15,564 bases of DNA, from positions 1-15,564 of the forward strand of contig JAPULF010000360.1 of assembly GCA_027295245.1 (NCBI GenBank), in the 5' to 3' direction. Below the pieces are notes generated by a model. It was not told the origin of the DNA. It worked only from the letters and a program-made list of their open reading frames with translations, and searched no databases. The position numbers and the translations under genes are program-made. This DNA comes from Planctomycetota bacterium (lineage in GTDB: Bacteria; Planctomycetota; Phycisphaerae; UBA1845; UTPLA1). Below, piece by piece: positions 1 through 8,088 of the stretch. The first letter of the stretch is position 1, and every line of letters starts with the position of its first letter.

Positions 1-1
1 G

Positions 2-697
2 ATCACTTTGGGCATCGACGCGGCGGTCATCAAGTTCAGCGAGACGGTATCGGAATTTCAGCCGGATGGCCCCGCGGGCCAAACCTTCGCCGCCCGACTG
101 GCCATGGTCATGGTCGGATCACTGGTCATCGGGGCGATTGCGGGAACGGCCCTTCGTCTGCACGAACGGCTCGAGGGCTTGGGTGAGGCGATCCACCGGA
201 AGTTGGGTAAAGCCCGGCAGGGGCGTTCGAGTGCGATCGCGCCCGGCGCCCAGATGGACGGTGGACGATTTGCCGAGGGGTTTCTCACGGCCAGCGTCAT
301 TTTCTGCGTTGGCCCGCTTACGCTATTGGGTTGTCTGAGCAACGGGACGCCGCCGCACGATCCGAGTCTCTTGTATATCAAGTCGTGCCTCGATTTGTTC
401 TGCTCCGCCGCGCTGGCGTCGACGCTGGGTCTCGGTGTGGTCTTCAGCGTGCTGACGATCCTAGTGTTCCAGGGTGGCCTGACTCTGGCGGCCGGCGCGG
501 TCGCCGGTTCGATTCCGAATCTTTCTCGCGACATGATGATCGTGGTCGGGGGTGTGGTGCTGCTTGCGACCGCATTGACGCTTCTAGATATTCGAAAGAT
601 ACCGGTGGCGAACATGCTGCCGGCGATCTTTTTGCCGCCGATAGTCATTTGGCTGGTTGACTCGATTGCGGCCGGCACCTTGATGCCGGCGGGGTGA
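2..697 (+). CDS. DUF554 family membrane protein, 5'-truncated by the window edge
   Basis: The reading frame is open from base 2, so the true start lies upstream; a TTG at 8 is not a convincing start. The visible part resembles the YqgA/YdfK (DUF554) family of polytopic inner-membrane proteins, whose function is unknown. Supporting features are a family-like central stretch with SNG and DPSLLYIKSCLD (compare E. coli YqgA DPSILIAKSFLD), a later hydrophobic segment with a GGVVLLATALTLL run, and the C-terminal VANMLPAIFLPP motif (YqgA has VVNMLPALLL). At least four hydrophobic segments remain, around residues 30-50, 95-110, 130-165 and 175-225 of the visible part. The N-terminal helix found in complete members is missing. 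The gene converges on the next one with 28 bp between stop codons and no obvious terminator. Confidence 0.8.
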   Translation: MTLGIDAAVIKFSETVSEFQPDGPAGQTFAARLAMVMVGSLVIGAIAGTALRLHERLEGLGEAIHRKLGKARQGRSSAIAPGAQMDGGRFAEGFLTASVIFCVGPLTLLGCLSNGTPPHDPSLLYIKSCLDLFCSAALASTLGLGVVFSVLTILVFQGGLTLAAGAVAGSIPNLSRDMMIVVGGVVLLATALTLLDIRKIPVANMLPAIFLPPIVIWLVDSIAAGTLMPAG

Positions 698-725
698 GCG
701 ACATCCCTCGCGCCGTTGGCACCCG

Positions 726-1289
726 CTACTTGGCGCGCTTGTACGTGCCCTTCATTTCAAGCTTCTTGAACATGCCCAACATGTCGACCGACTCGGTCAG
801 GTGCCAATCCAGCGTGTCTTTGTCCGTCACCTTCATCACGTATTTGCCGTGGCTGGTCGTTCCGTCGAGCCCGACGCTGTTGAACGGCATGGTCCAGGTC
901 TTCGATTCCGAGTCGTAGGAGGCCGTGCCTTTCTGCGGGTAGCCCCAGTTGTTGTCCATCGACCAGATATATTTGCCCGATCGCGGATCCCGGCTCCAGT
1001 TACCCGAGGCGTCGTACGACAGGTCGGCGCTCCGGGCGGAGATCTTCCCTTGCAGGCAGCGCTTGTCGAGTATCCACATCCATTCTGCCGTGCCGGTCCA
1101 GGACTTGTTCTTCTCGTCGGCGTTTAGGGCTTCGGCCTCCCACGTCCACTTCCCGACGAATACTTCGTAGGCGTCGAGCTCCGTCGCCCGTGGAGGTTGC
1201 TTGATCTTCGAAAAATCCACCTGTGGGGCCTGGCAGCCGACCAGGCCGATACCCACCGTCAGGGCCGCGAATCGTCGTATCATGTGCAT
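726..1289 (-). CDS. DUF1579-like lipoprotein
   Basis: This is a 187-residue protein with a short signal sequence ending in a lipobox, LVGC, with Cys19 as the lipidation site, so it is probably membrane-anchored in the periplasm. The body has alternating Trp/Gly-rich strands (VGKWTWE near 49, GTAEWMWILDKR near 66, LDWHLTESVDM near 160), typical of DUF1579 proteins, which are predicted lipocalin-like beta-barrels of unknown function. The GTSHGKY-like and final MKGTYKR strands also fit. The start chosen is the outer of two ATGs; it has AGAGGGA about 7 nt upstream on the minus strand. It is monocistronic, and no partner can be inferred. The family call rests on strand pattern and length only. Confidence 0.7.
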   Translation of the reverse strand: MHMIRRFAALTVGIGLVGCQAPQVDFSKIKQPPRATELDAYEVFVGKWTWEAEALNADEKNKSWTGTAEWMWILDKRCLQGKISARSADLSYDASGNWSRDPRSGKYIWSMDNNWGYPQKGTASYDSESKTWTMPFNSVGLDGTTSHGKYVMKVTDKDTLDWHLTESVDMLGMFKKLEMKGTYKRAK

Positions 1290-1334
1290 GGCGTATCCCT
1301 CTATCTTCCCAGGTGAAACAATTCACAAGAACGG

Positions 1335-1356
1335 AATCGCGATGCTACTCGCGATT
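1335..1356. other. Small perfect inverted repeat in the 1290-1574 intergenic region
   Basis: AATCGCG (1335-1341) and CGCGATT (1350-1356) form a perfect 7-bp stem with an 8-nt loop. It lies between the divergent lipoprotein gene and hflK, so it could be an operator or leader hairpin for either. I see no T-run on either strand, so it is not an intrinsic terminator. The rest of this 285-bp gap shows no gene; a TATGAT at 1522-1527 could be a -10 element for hflK but lacks a good -35. Confidence 0.35.
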
Positions 1357-1574
1357 GACGGGCTCGGCCAGCGTCAAACGGCGCGTCGCCCATGCTCTTC
1401 CGTGGGCGTGCTGCTGTTGCCGGAAGGCCTCCAGAACACACCTTGACGGCCGCCGGGAGACCCCCGGAGTATGAAATACGGGAAGTCTGGCGGTCCGTCA
1501 CCCGCAGTTCGATTCTCACGTTATGATCTGCTGACGAGAATCGCGCGAAAGCGTTGTACACGGAGGTAGCACCC

Positions 1575-2591
1575 ATGGATCCAGAGTTCGCGGAAGTTCA
1601 GGCACACATAAACCGAGTCTGGCTACTGTACCGGCGTCGAGTATACGCAGTGTTGGCTGTTCTCGCCCTGCTGTGGCTGGGCATGACGATGTACTACAAG
1701 GTCGGCCCCGACAGCGAGGGAGTCGTGCTTCGTCTGGGAGAGTATTCCAAGACCGCACAACCCGGCCTGCATTTCAAGCTCCCGTGGCCGATCGACACAT
1801 ATTTCATCGTGCCGGTCAGGAAGGTGCAGTCGCTCGAGTTCGGGTATCGCACCGAGGAGGCCGGGCGGCGGAGCCGATACGGCCGGCAGACCGACGATCA
1901 GAAGACGTTGGCCCGCATGCTGACGGCCGATCTGAACCTGGCCCACGTCGAGTGGGTGGTGCAGTACCGCATCAAGGATGCCAATCTATACCTGTTCCGC
2001 ATCGGAGGCGGCGCGGGCCACGCAATCAACGCGGCCGATCTGATTCAGGATGTCTCCGAGTCGGTCATGCGGCGGATCATCGGTGATGTCAGCGTGGATT
2101 CGGTCATTACGACGGGGCGCGAGGAGATTGCCGACCTGGCGGAGGTCGAAATGCAGCGAATGCTCGATTCCTACGAATCCGGCATTCACATTGTGACCGT
2201 CAAGCTGCAGTCGGCCACGCCGCCCGAAAAGGTCAAGGACGCCTTCGACGCGGTGAATCGTGCCAAGCAGAACAAGGAACGGGTGGTCAACGACGCCAAG
2301 GGAGAGCGGAACGACGTCATCCCCGAGGCCCGCGGCAAGCGTGATCAGCTCATTCTGGAGGCCGAGGGATACGCCCTGAGAAAAGTCAAAGAGGCGAATG
2401 GCCGTGCGAACGCATTCCTTTCCCAATTGTTGGAATACGAAAAGGCGCCGGCTATCACCAAGACGCGTCTGTACATCGAGGCCATGGAAGTGGTCCTCCA
2501 ACAAGTTGATGAGAAGATCATCATTGACGAAACCATCGAAGGCGTGCTGCCGCTGCTGAACCTCGGCGGCACGACGGGAGGTGCCCGATGA
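1575..2591 (+). CDS. hflK: HflK, SPFH-domain regulator of FtsH
   Basis: HflK pairs with HflC in a membrane complex that encloses and modulates the FtsH protease. The 338-residue product has a short cytoplasmic N-terminus and one TM helix (about 23-42). An SPFH/band-7 domain follows (about 43-225), containing EGVVLRLGEY and the QPGLHFKLPWPID motif. A charged coiled coil spans about 225-285, followed by the HflK signature APAITKTRLYIEAMEVVL (291-308). It is shorter than E. coli HflK (about 419 residues) because it lacks the Gly/Pro-rich N-terminal extension. I chose ATG 1575, with GGAGG at 1562-1566, over an in-frame TTG at 1554. The stop overlaps the hflC start by 4 bp, implying translational coupling. 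Confidence 0.95.
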   Translation: MDPEFAEVQAHINRVWLLYRRRVYAVLAVLALLWLGMTMYYKVGPDSEGVVLRLGEYSKTAQPGLHFKLPWPIDTYFIVPVRKVQSLEFGYRTEEAGRRSRYGRQTDDQKTLARMLTADLNLAHVEWVVQYRIKDANLYLFRIGGGAGHAINAADLIQDVSESVMRRIIGDVSVDSVITTGREEIADLAEVEMQRMLDSYESGIHIVTVKLQSATPPEKVKDAFDAVNRAKQNKERVVNDAKGERNDVIPEARGKRDQLILEAEGYALRKVKEANGRANAFLSQLLEYEKAPAITKTRLYIEAMEVVLQQVDEKIIIDETIEGVLPLLNLGGTTGGAR

Positions 2592-3538
2592 AAGGGTCCA
2601 CCATATTGATTCTGATGTTCACCTTGATTCTCTTGATCGTGGCGAGCGGCGCTGTTTATATCGTGCCCGAGGGCCAGCAGGCGATCGTCACGCAGTTCGG
2701 CAAGCTGGTGAAGGATCGGACCAAGGCGGGTCTCTATTTCAAGATTCCGCTCGCCCAGGACGTCCACATGCTGGAGAAGCGGTTGCTGCCGTGGGACGGC
2801 GATCCGCAGGACATGCCGACCAAGGACAAACGCCGCATTGGGATCGACGTATGGGCCCGCTGGCGGATCGTCGATCCCAGGAAGTTCTTTACCGCGGTCG
2901 GCACGGAGAACAACGGTCAGCAACGGTTGGACGAGCGGGTGGACTCGGCGGCCCGGGCGGTGGTCGCCAACTACAACCTGATCGAAGTCGTGCGGAGCAC
3001 CAACCAAAAGCTGCAGTACGAAAGCGAAGAATTGGAAAATGACTGGGCCTTACGCCGCGAACAGATCTTCACCGGCCGCGAGAAAATGGAGAAGGAGCTG
3101 AAGGTCATCGCCAGCGAAGGGCTGATGGAGACCTTCGGCATGGAGCTGGTGGATGTCCACATCAAGCGGATCAACTACGTGCCGTCGGTCCGCGAGAAGG
3201 TCTACGAACGGATGCGCTCGGAGCGGATGCGGATCGCCAAGCTGTACGAGTCCGAGGCCAAGGAGGAGCGCAACCGAATCCTCGGACAGACCCGAAAGGA
3301 ACTCGACGAGATCGAGGGCGATATGCAGCAGCGGTCGGCGGAGATCCGCGGCGAAGCCGACGCCCAGGTGATCCGGATCACCGCGGCAGCATTCGGCAAG
3401 TCGCCTGAGTTCTACGAATTCCTGCGCCGGCTGGAGGCCTACAAGAACACCCTGACCGGCAAGACACGCCTGGTGCTCTCAACGAAGAACGCGTTTCTTC
3501 AGCAATTCCATGGCACGACGGACAAGTCCGCCGAGTAG
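2588..3538 (+). CDS. hflC: HflC, SPFH-domain partner of HflK
   Basis: The 316-residue product starts with a TM helix (about 5-25) and continues into an SPFH domain: VPEGQQAIVTQFGKLV, then KAGLYFKIPLAQDVHMLEKR, which matches the HflC family closely. Family features further on are VDSAARAVVANYNLIEVVRS, the MELVDVHIKRINYVPSVREKVYERMRSER stretch, and a coiled coil with EAKEERNRILGQ. The ending, LRRLEAYKNTL...LVLSTKNAFLQQF, corresponds to the conserved HflC C-terminus. The ATG overlaps the hflK stop (ATGA at 2588) and has GGGAGGT a few bases upstream. Together with HflK it should sit on the periplasmic face of the inner membrane around FtsH; ftsH is not in this window. Confidence 0.95.
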   Translation: MKGSTILILMFTLILLIVASGAVYIVPEGQQAIVTQFGKLVKDRTKAGLYFKIPLAQDVHMLEKRLLPWDGDPQDMPTKDKRRIGIDVWARWRIVDPRKFFTAVGTENNGQQRLDERVDSAARAVVANYNLIEVVRSTNQKLQYESEELENDWALRREQIFTGREKMEKELKVIASEGLMETFGMELVDVHIKRINYVPSVREKVYERMRSERMRIAKLYESEAKEERNRILGQTRKELDEIEGDMQQRSAEIRGEADAQVIRITAAAFGKSPEFYEFLRRLEAYKNTLTGKTRLVLSTKNAFLQQFHGTTDKSAE

Positions 3539-3636
3539 TGGATGCGGATCATGGACAGCGGTGAATGATCGCGCAACTTCATGGCCATTCACGAATTACG
3601 CTTCGTCCGTGTTGTGTGAGTTCGCGCGTGGATCTG

Positions 3637-4875
3637 CTAGTTCGGTGGTAGAAGCCCATTGATCGAATTCGTCAATTCGAAGACTTCCGCGTTTCGCGAA
3701 GGCGCTTCGTTTTGAAGAAACGACACGCCGCCCCCGACAAGTAGCACGCGATTCTCCGTGATTGGTACGGCAACAAAGTCATCGTGGGCGAAGTGCATCG
3801 ATCCGTGGGCAACCCATTGGTCGATCGTCGAATCAAAAACGGCAAAATAATCGAGTTCGGTATCGCGACCCGATGCCTGCTGCTCGCCGCCGAAGACGCA
3901 CGCAAAGTCGCCAAGCACGACAAGTTGATGGTCGGCGATTCCCCCTTCGCGATCCGGCGGCTTCGGCGCTTCGACGATCGCATCGTTGGCCGCATCGTAC
4001 AAGTATGAACGGTTCGTCGTGTCGCCGGAGCTTGTCTGGCCGCCGACGATCAGTATGCGCCCATCAGGCAGTCTGCCTGCCGCTAGATCGTCGACGCCGT
4101 GCGCGAGCGTCGATGACATGATGATCGAGGACATCGTGCAAGGGTCGAGTAGTTCGATCGTGTTCGATCCTGTTCCGGATCCGCCGATCAGCAGCACGCG
4201 ATCCTCGCCGTCAACGCCGCCGAAATCCTCGATCACAACCGCCGCGTGGGACGATCGGCGGTGTTGCAACTGGACGTCTTCCGACCACGCGTCCCCGGCC
4301 GGTGCGAATACCTGCCAGCTGGCGCCGCCGGCGATCACGACACGGCCGTCCTTCAGACTCGATGCGGTATGATCCGCGCGCCGCGCCGACATCGGCGGTC
4401 CATTCACGAACACGCCTGTTGTGGGGTCGTACACTTCGACCGTGTTCAAGGGCGTGCCGACGTGGGTACCGGCCGCCCCGGTTCGACCACCCGTGATCAA
4501 CACGCGACCGTCCTGCAAGGTTGTTTGGGTGTGGCTGCTGCGGGGTGTCAGCATCCGTGCGATCGAACCGTCCGGTGCGTGGGCAAACCCGAACGAATTC
4601 GTTCGAGGGTCAAAAAAAGTGACGGCATCCAGTGTCGAGAGCGACAAGGGCACAAACTGTACGCCCAATCCGCCCGTAACCATCACGGAGCCGTCTTCCA
4701 AAGCCGACGCCCTGTGGAAAAAGCGTGCGATCCTGTCGCCGCCGACCGGCAGGAACAAGAAAGCCTCGATTTCCAGGCAACCCGCGGCGGTCAGCGAAAG
4801 GGCCGAAAGCGTCGCAACCATGCAAGCACGGCCACGCAGGGCCGTCGGGTCGGAGTGTGTGAATCTGCGAGTCAT
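3637..4875 (-). CDS. Kelch-repeat beta-propeller lipoprotein
   Basis: The 412-residue product begins with a signal sequence ending in LTAAGC, making Cys33 the probable lipidated residue; the n-region is long, and Met19 is an alternative start. The rest is built of kelch motifs, each with a DGRVLITGG-type strand. Examples are DGSVMVTGG, DGRVLITGG, DGRVVIAGG, DRVLLIGG, DGRILIVGG, FACVFGG and NRVLLVGG, which gives about seven blades, a full propeller. Such propellers usually act as binding scaffolds; no galactose-oxidase catalytic residues can be assigned. A perfect TATAAT on the minus strand (4896-4901) and AGGAA before the ATG support the start. It is divergent from the condensation-like gene and converges on hflC across about 100 bp. 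Confidence 0.85.
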   Translation of the reverse strand: MTRRFTHSDPTALRGRACMVATLSALSLTAAGCLEIEAFLFLPVGGDRIARFFHRASALEDGSVMVTGGLGVQFVPLSLSTLDAVTFFDPRTNSFGFAHAPDGSIARMLTPRSSHTQTTLQDGRVLITGGRTGAAGTHVGTPLNTVEVYDPTTGVFVNGPPMSARRADHTASSLKDGRVVIAGGASWQVFAPAGDAWSEDVQLQHRRSSHAAVVIEDFGGVDGEDRVLLIGGSGTGSNTIELLDPCTMSSIIMSSTLAHGVDDLAAGRLPDGRILIVGGQTSSGDTTNRSYLYDAANDAIVEAPKPPDREGGIADHQLVVLGDFACVFGGEQQASGRDTELDYFAVFDSTIDQWVAHGSMHFAHDDFVAVPITENRVLLVGGGVSFLQNEAPSRNAEVFELTNSINGLLPPN

Positions 4876-4895
4876 TCGAGTATTCCTGCGACCGA

Positions 4896-4901
4896 ATTAT
4901 A
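4896..4901 (-). promoter_or_regulatory. -10 element for the kelch lipoprotein gene
   Basis: The minus strand reads TATAAT exactly, 20 nt upstream of the kelch ATG (4875). No good -35 is seen 16-18 nt further upstream. It lies in the shared upstream region of two divergent genes, so control of the two may be linked. Confidence 0.45.
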
Positions 4902-4988
4902 CGCCCAATGGACAGGGCGACGATCGCTTTGCAGAATATGCAGCGCAGCCGGGAAGGTTCGAATGGACGCCGGTTTCGGATTGAGTTT

Positions 4989-6386
4989 ATGGCCGCCGTT
5001 GCGACACAACCGAGTTCGGCGCCCCGAGACGCCGACGGGGCGATTCGCAACGGGTTCGGCGCCCCGGACCGTTTCATGTACGTCGCGCACGAAGCCCTGC
5101 GTTCCATCGGGCACGCGGGATTCTTGTGCCAGACGCATCTTTGGTTGGACGGTCGGATTGACGAAGCCAGGTTGCGCGACGCATTGGCGCGCCTTTCGCA
5201 GCGCTACCCGATCGTGGTTGCCCGGACCGTAAAGCACACCAAGCGTGACGCGGTGCATTGGGAGTCGCGTCCCGACGCCGTCTGTACGCTGGCCGTCTCC
5301 ACGCTGGAACGGCCCGACACGGCGTCGGTTTGGCGCTACGCCGAAGCGCTGTTCGCGTCTCCGGTGGATCTCGATCGCATCGACCCGATTTCATTTCACC
5401 TGCTTCACCTGCCCGACGGACGCGACGTCCTGATTCTCCATTGGTGCCACGCGCTCATGGACGGCAAGGCCCCCGAATTGGCGCTTCAGGAAATCGATCG
5501 ACTGTCTTCCGAGGTCGAGGCGAACGACCCGTCCGATGACAGTGCATTGACAGAGACATCGCCCGCGGATCAAGACGGCCCCGATGAAATCCTGACTCAT
5601 TTGCGCCGTTCCACACCGATGCGTCGAATCCGTTGCTCTCTCAGGGTGATTGCATCTCAGATGGGAATCCCGGTCAGATCGATCACGCTCGTCCCGCCCG
5701 AGACCACGGGCTGGGTGCTCGAGCCGACCCGCATCAACGTCAAGACCCTGGAGCCTGGTGAAACAGACGCCTTGACCGCCCGGGTCAAGAGAATCTGCGG
5801 GTTCTCGAATCTGTCGCCGGCAATCCTGGCCAGCGTGTTCCGGGTCATCAGCCGAATGTCACCCTGTCGGCAGGGACGCCGCACGATCTTCCAAACAGAC
5901 GTGCCGCTCAATCTCCGCGCACCCGGCGCGACCGGACCGATCTTCAGGAACTTCATGTCGTTCATCGCGGCGCGGGCGACCTTCGCCGAACTCGGCAATC
6001 GCGATGCGTTGACTCGGATGCTGAATTCTCAAATGCGCGATCAGCTCCGGCGCGGCATTGATGTCGGCAACTTGCAGATGATGACGGTAATGAGCCGCTT
6101 TGCCGGCGTCTTGGTCTCGCATATGAAGGACCGGCTACAACGCAAACCGCTGACGCTGGGCTACGGCTTTCTCGGGCCCGTCGCCGGCGGGTTCGATCGG
6201 TTTTGCGGCGTGCCGATCGGCCAGTTGTACACGCTGAACTCGGCGCTCTCGCCACCGGGCATCACTTTGCAGGCAAACCAGTGCCAAGGGCGGATCAACC
6301 TCGCCCTGACGTACATTTCGGATGTCATTCCGACGGAAACGGCCGGGGAGTTTCTCGACGCCGTTGCCAAGGATCTCCTCGCGTAG
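4989..6386 (+). CDS. Stand-alone condensation/acyltransferase-like protein (HxxxD superfamily)
   Basis: This 465-residue protein resembles the chloramphenicol-acetyltransferase-like fold that includes NRPS condensation domains, alcohol acetyltransferases and wax-ester/PapA-type acyltransferases. The N-terminal half has a typical opening (GFLCQTHLWLDGRIDEARLRDAL...RYPIV) and the active-site motif HWCHALMDG. This preserves the HxxxD pair (His154, Asp158); the first His of the HHxxxDG form is replaced by Cys. The C-terminal half contains a GYGFLGPVAGG...SPPGITLQANQCQGRINLALTYISD region, like the second lobe of this superfamily. There is no adenylation or carrier domain, so it is a free enzyme. 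Acyl donor and acceptor cannot be told from sequence. Starts at 4908 and 4938 are also in frame; 4989 is preferred because GGA lies 8 nt upstream and the earlier residues look non-domain. The start is uncertain. Confidence 0.75.
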   Translation: MAAVATQPSSAPRDADGAIRNGFGAPDRFMYVAHEALRSIGHAGFLCQTHLWLDGRIDEARLRDALARLSQRYPIVVARTVKHTKRDAVHWESRPDAVCTLAVSTLERPDTASVWRYAEALFASPVDLDRIDPISFHLLHLPDGRDVLILHWCHALMDGKAPELALQEIDRLSSEVEANDPSDDSALTETSPADQDGPDEILTHLRRSTPMRRIRCSLRVIASQMGIPVRSITLVPPETTGWVLEPTRINVKTLEPGETDALTARVKRICGFSNLSPAILASVFRVISRMSPCRQGRRTIFQTDVPLNLRAPGATGPIFRNFMSFIAARATFAELGNRDALTRMLNSQMRDQLRRGIDVGNLQMMTVMSRFAGVLVSHMKDRLQRKPLTLGYGFLGPVAGGFDRFCGVPIGQLYTLNSALSPPGITLQANQCQGRINLALTYISDVIPTETAGEFLDAVAKDLLA

Positions 6387-6460
6387 GATCGCACCTTGGA
6401 TTTCGAGTGAACGCCCTCGCAGCAGGGGGTACCGGCATCGTTTGACAAAGCGCGTGGTAA

Positions 6461-6496
6461 AGAGCGGAGCATTCCCGGCCGCGCCGGAATCGCTCT
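6461..6496 (+). terminator. Stem-loop after the condensation-like gene, possible transcription stop
   Basis: AGAGCG pairs with CGCTCT, and inside it ATTCC-c-GGC pairs with GCC-GGAAT across a CGC loop. This gives about 14 bp with a 4-nt and a 1-nt bulge. It starts 75 nt after the stop codon. There is no following T-run, so it is either a Rho-independent-like stop without a U-tract or an mRNA 3'-end hairpin. Confidence 0.4.
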
Positions 6497-6543
6497 CCGA
6501 TCGCGGAAACCAACCGCACCCGGCACCGCAGGGCCTCTCCGCG

Positions 6544-6573
6544 TTGACCTCACCGTGATACACTTGTTAGAAT
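6544..6573 (+). promoter_or_regulatory. Sigma70-type promoter for hflX
   Basis: TTGACC (6544-6549), an 18-bp spacer and TAGAAT (6568-6573) match the housekeeping consensus at 5/6 and 5/6. Transcription would begin near 6580, about 20 nt before the hflX start codon. Confidence 0.6.
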
Positions 6574-6600
6574 CATGGAAAAGGAGCGCGCGAACCCGTC

Positions 6601-7953
6601 TTGCAGGATACCCAACGACAATCCGAAAGTGTGCATGCCGAGCGCGCCGTCCTGGTCGGATTGCTCTTGCCGGGCCGGGAATACACCGGTACGCGCTACG
6701 ACCCGCTCTCCGAATTGAAAGGCTTGGCCACGGCGGCAGGCGCCGAGGTCGTCGGCCGGGTCATTCAAAAACGGAATCGCCCCGCACCCGGAACATACAT
6801 CGGTCGAGGCAAGGTCGCCGAACTCGCGGAGTATGTCGAGGACAAGTCGGCGGACGTCGTCGTATTCGACAACGAACTGACCCCGTCGCAGATTCGAGAG
6901 ATCGAGAAACTGGTTCGCAGAAAAGTTCTCGATCGGACCGAGTTGATCCTCGACATCTTTGCAAGCCGCGCCCAAACCCACGCCGCGCGTTTGCAGGTCG
7001 AATTGGCGCAGCTCGAATACACCGCCCCGCGACTTCGTGGCATGTGGACCCACCTGGAACGAATTGCAGGCGCCGGCGGCGGGACCACCGCCGGTGCAGT
7101 CGGTGGAATCGGTACCCGCGGACCCGGCGAACGTCAGATCGAAATCGACCGCCGCATCGTCCAGAAACGGGTGACGTTGCTCAAGGAGCAATTGGCCAAG
7201 ATCGATCGTCGAAAGCTCCGCGAAGTACGGGCCCGCAGCGACTACTTCACGATCGGACTGGTCGGCTACACCAACGCCGGCAAGAGCACGCTCCTGAACG
7301 CCCTCACCGGCGCCGAGGAAATGGTGGCGGACAAGCTATTCGCCACGCTCGACACCAAGACACGGCGCTGGAATCTCGGCGAAGGCCGTGCGGCCCTACT
7401 GTCGGATACGGTCGGCTTCGTCCGTGATCTGCCGCACAATCTCGTAGCGTCGTTCCGGGCAACGCTCGAAGAGGCGATCCATTCGAATCTACTCCTGCAC
7501 GTGGTCGACGCCGCGTCGCACAACGCCTCGAGCCAGATCAGGGCCGTTGAGTCCGTTCTCGCGGAACTCGGCTGCCAGGAAACGCCCACGATTCTCGTCC
7601 TCAACAAGATCGACTCTATAACCGATTCCTCCGACATCCACCTGCTGCGGACTCGGCGTCAGGACGCGATCGAAGTATCCGCTCGAACCGCACGCGGATT
7701 GGACGAGTTGAGGGAGCGGGTCGTTCAACGGATAGAGGAACGATACGTCAGAGTCATCGTGGATGCCGACCCTGCAAACGGCAAACTCCTGGCGTACGTC
7801 AGTCAGCACGGGCAAATCTGTGCGCGCGAGTACCCGGACGGTCGCATGCGGCTGGAGCTTCGGCTCCCGCCTGCCGAAGTGCCACGGTTGGTCGATCTCG
7901 GCGGACGCGTCATCGAGCACGCCCAGCGTCCCAGGCCGGCCCGTGCGGGCTGA
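6601..7953 (+). CDS. hflX: GTPase HflX, ribosome-associated
   Basis: HflX is a translation-associated GTPase that binds the 50S subunit and rescues stalled or heat-damaged ribosomes. The 450-residue product has the N-terminal HflX domain with the glycine-rich linker (GAGGGTTAGAVGGIGTRGPGE, about 157-177) and the preceding QLEYTAPRLRGMW. The G domain follows: G1 GYTNAGKS (222-229), G2 region FATLDT (247-252), G3 DTVGF (269-273), G4 NKID (335-338) and G5 VSAR (359-362). A short C-terminal domain ends the protein. The start is a TTG, the first possible codon after an in-frame stop at 6568; AAGGAG lies 14 nt upstream, rather far. GTG 6631 is an alternative. In E. coli hflX sits directly before hflK; here they are about 3 kb apart with two unrelated genes between. 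Confidence 0.95.
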   Translation: MQDTQRQSESVHAERAVLVGLLLPGREYTGTRYDPLSELKGLATAAGAEVVGRVIQKRNRPAPGTYIGRGKVAELAEYVEDKSADVVVFDNELTPSQIREIEKLVRRKVLDRTELILDIFASRAQTHAARLQVELAQLEYTAPRLRGMWTHLERIAGAGGGTTAGAVGGIGTRGPGERQIEIDRRIVQKRVTLLKEQLAKIDRRKLREVRARSDYFTIGLVGYTNAGKSTLLNALTGAEEMVADKLFATLDTKTRRWNLGEGRAALLSDTVGFVRDLPHNLVASFRATLEEAIHSNLLLHVVDAASHNASSQIRAVESVLAELGCQETPTILVLNKIDSITDSSDIHLLRTRRQDAIEVSARTARGLDELRERVVQRIEERYVRVIVDADPANGKLLAYVSQHGQICAREYPDGRMRLELRLPPAEVPRLVDLGGRVIEHAQRPRPARAG

Positions 7954-8002
7954 TATCGGTCGGTGACTCGCCTGTCAAGTTGACTCCGAATCGATCCGAG
8001 AA

Positions 8003-8059
8003 CCAAGCGCGGGCCTGCGCGGGCCCCTGCGAAGGTGCAGGCCCGCGAAGACCGCTTGG
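8003..8059 (+). other. Strong stem-loop between hflX and the PilZ gene pair
   Basis: CGCGGGCCTGC (8008-8018) pairs perfectly with GCAGGCCCGCG (8037-8047), and CCAAG (8003-8007) pairs with CTTGG (8055-8059) around a 7-nt bulge. The 18-nt loop includes CCCTGC, which could compete for the same GCAGG partner. No T-run follows, so it is either a U-less terminator for hflX or a structured 5' leader of the PilZ operon, ending 29 nt before the start codon. It matches no riboswitch class I know. Confidence 0.5.
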
Positions 8060-8088
8060 CACCGATAATGTGTCCTTGGGGAGACACC

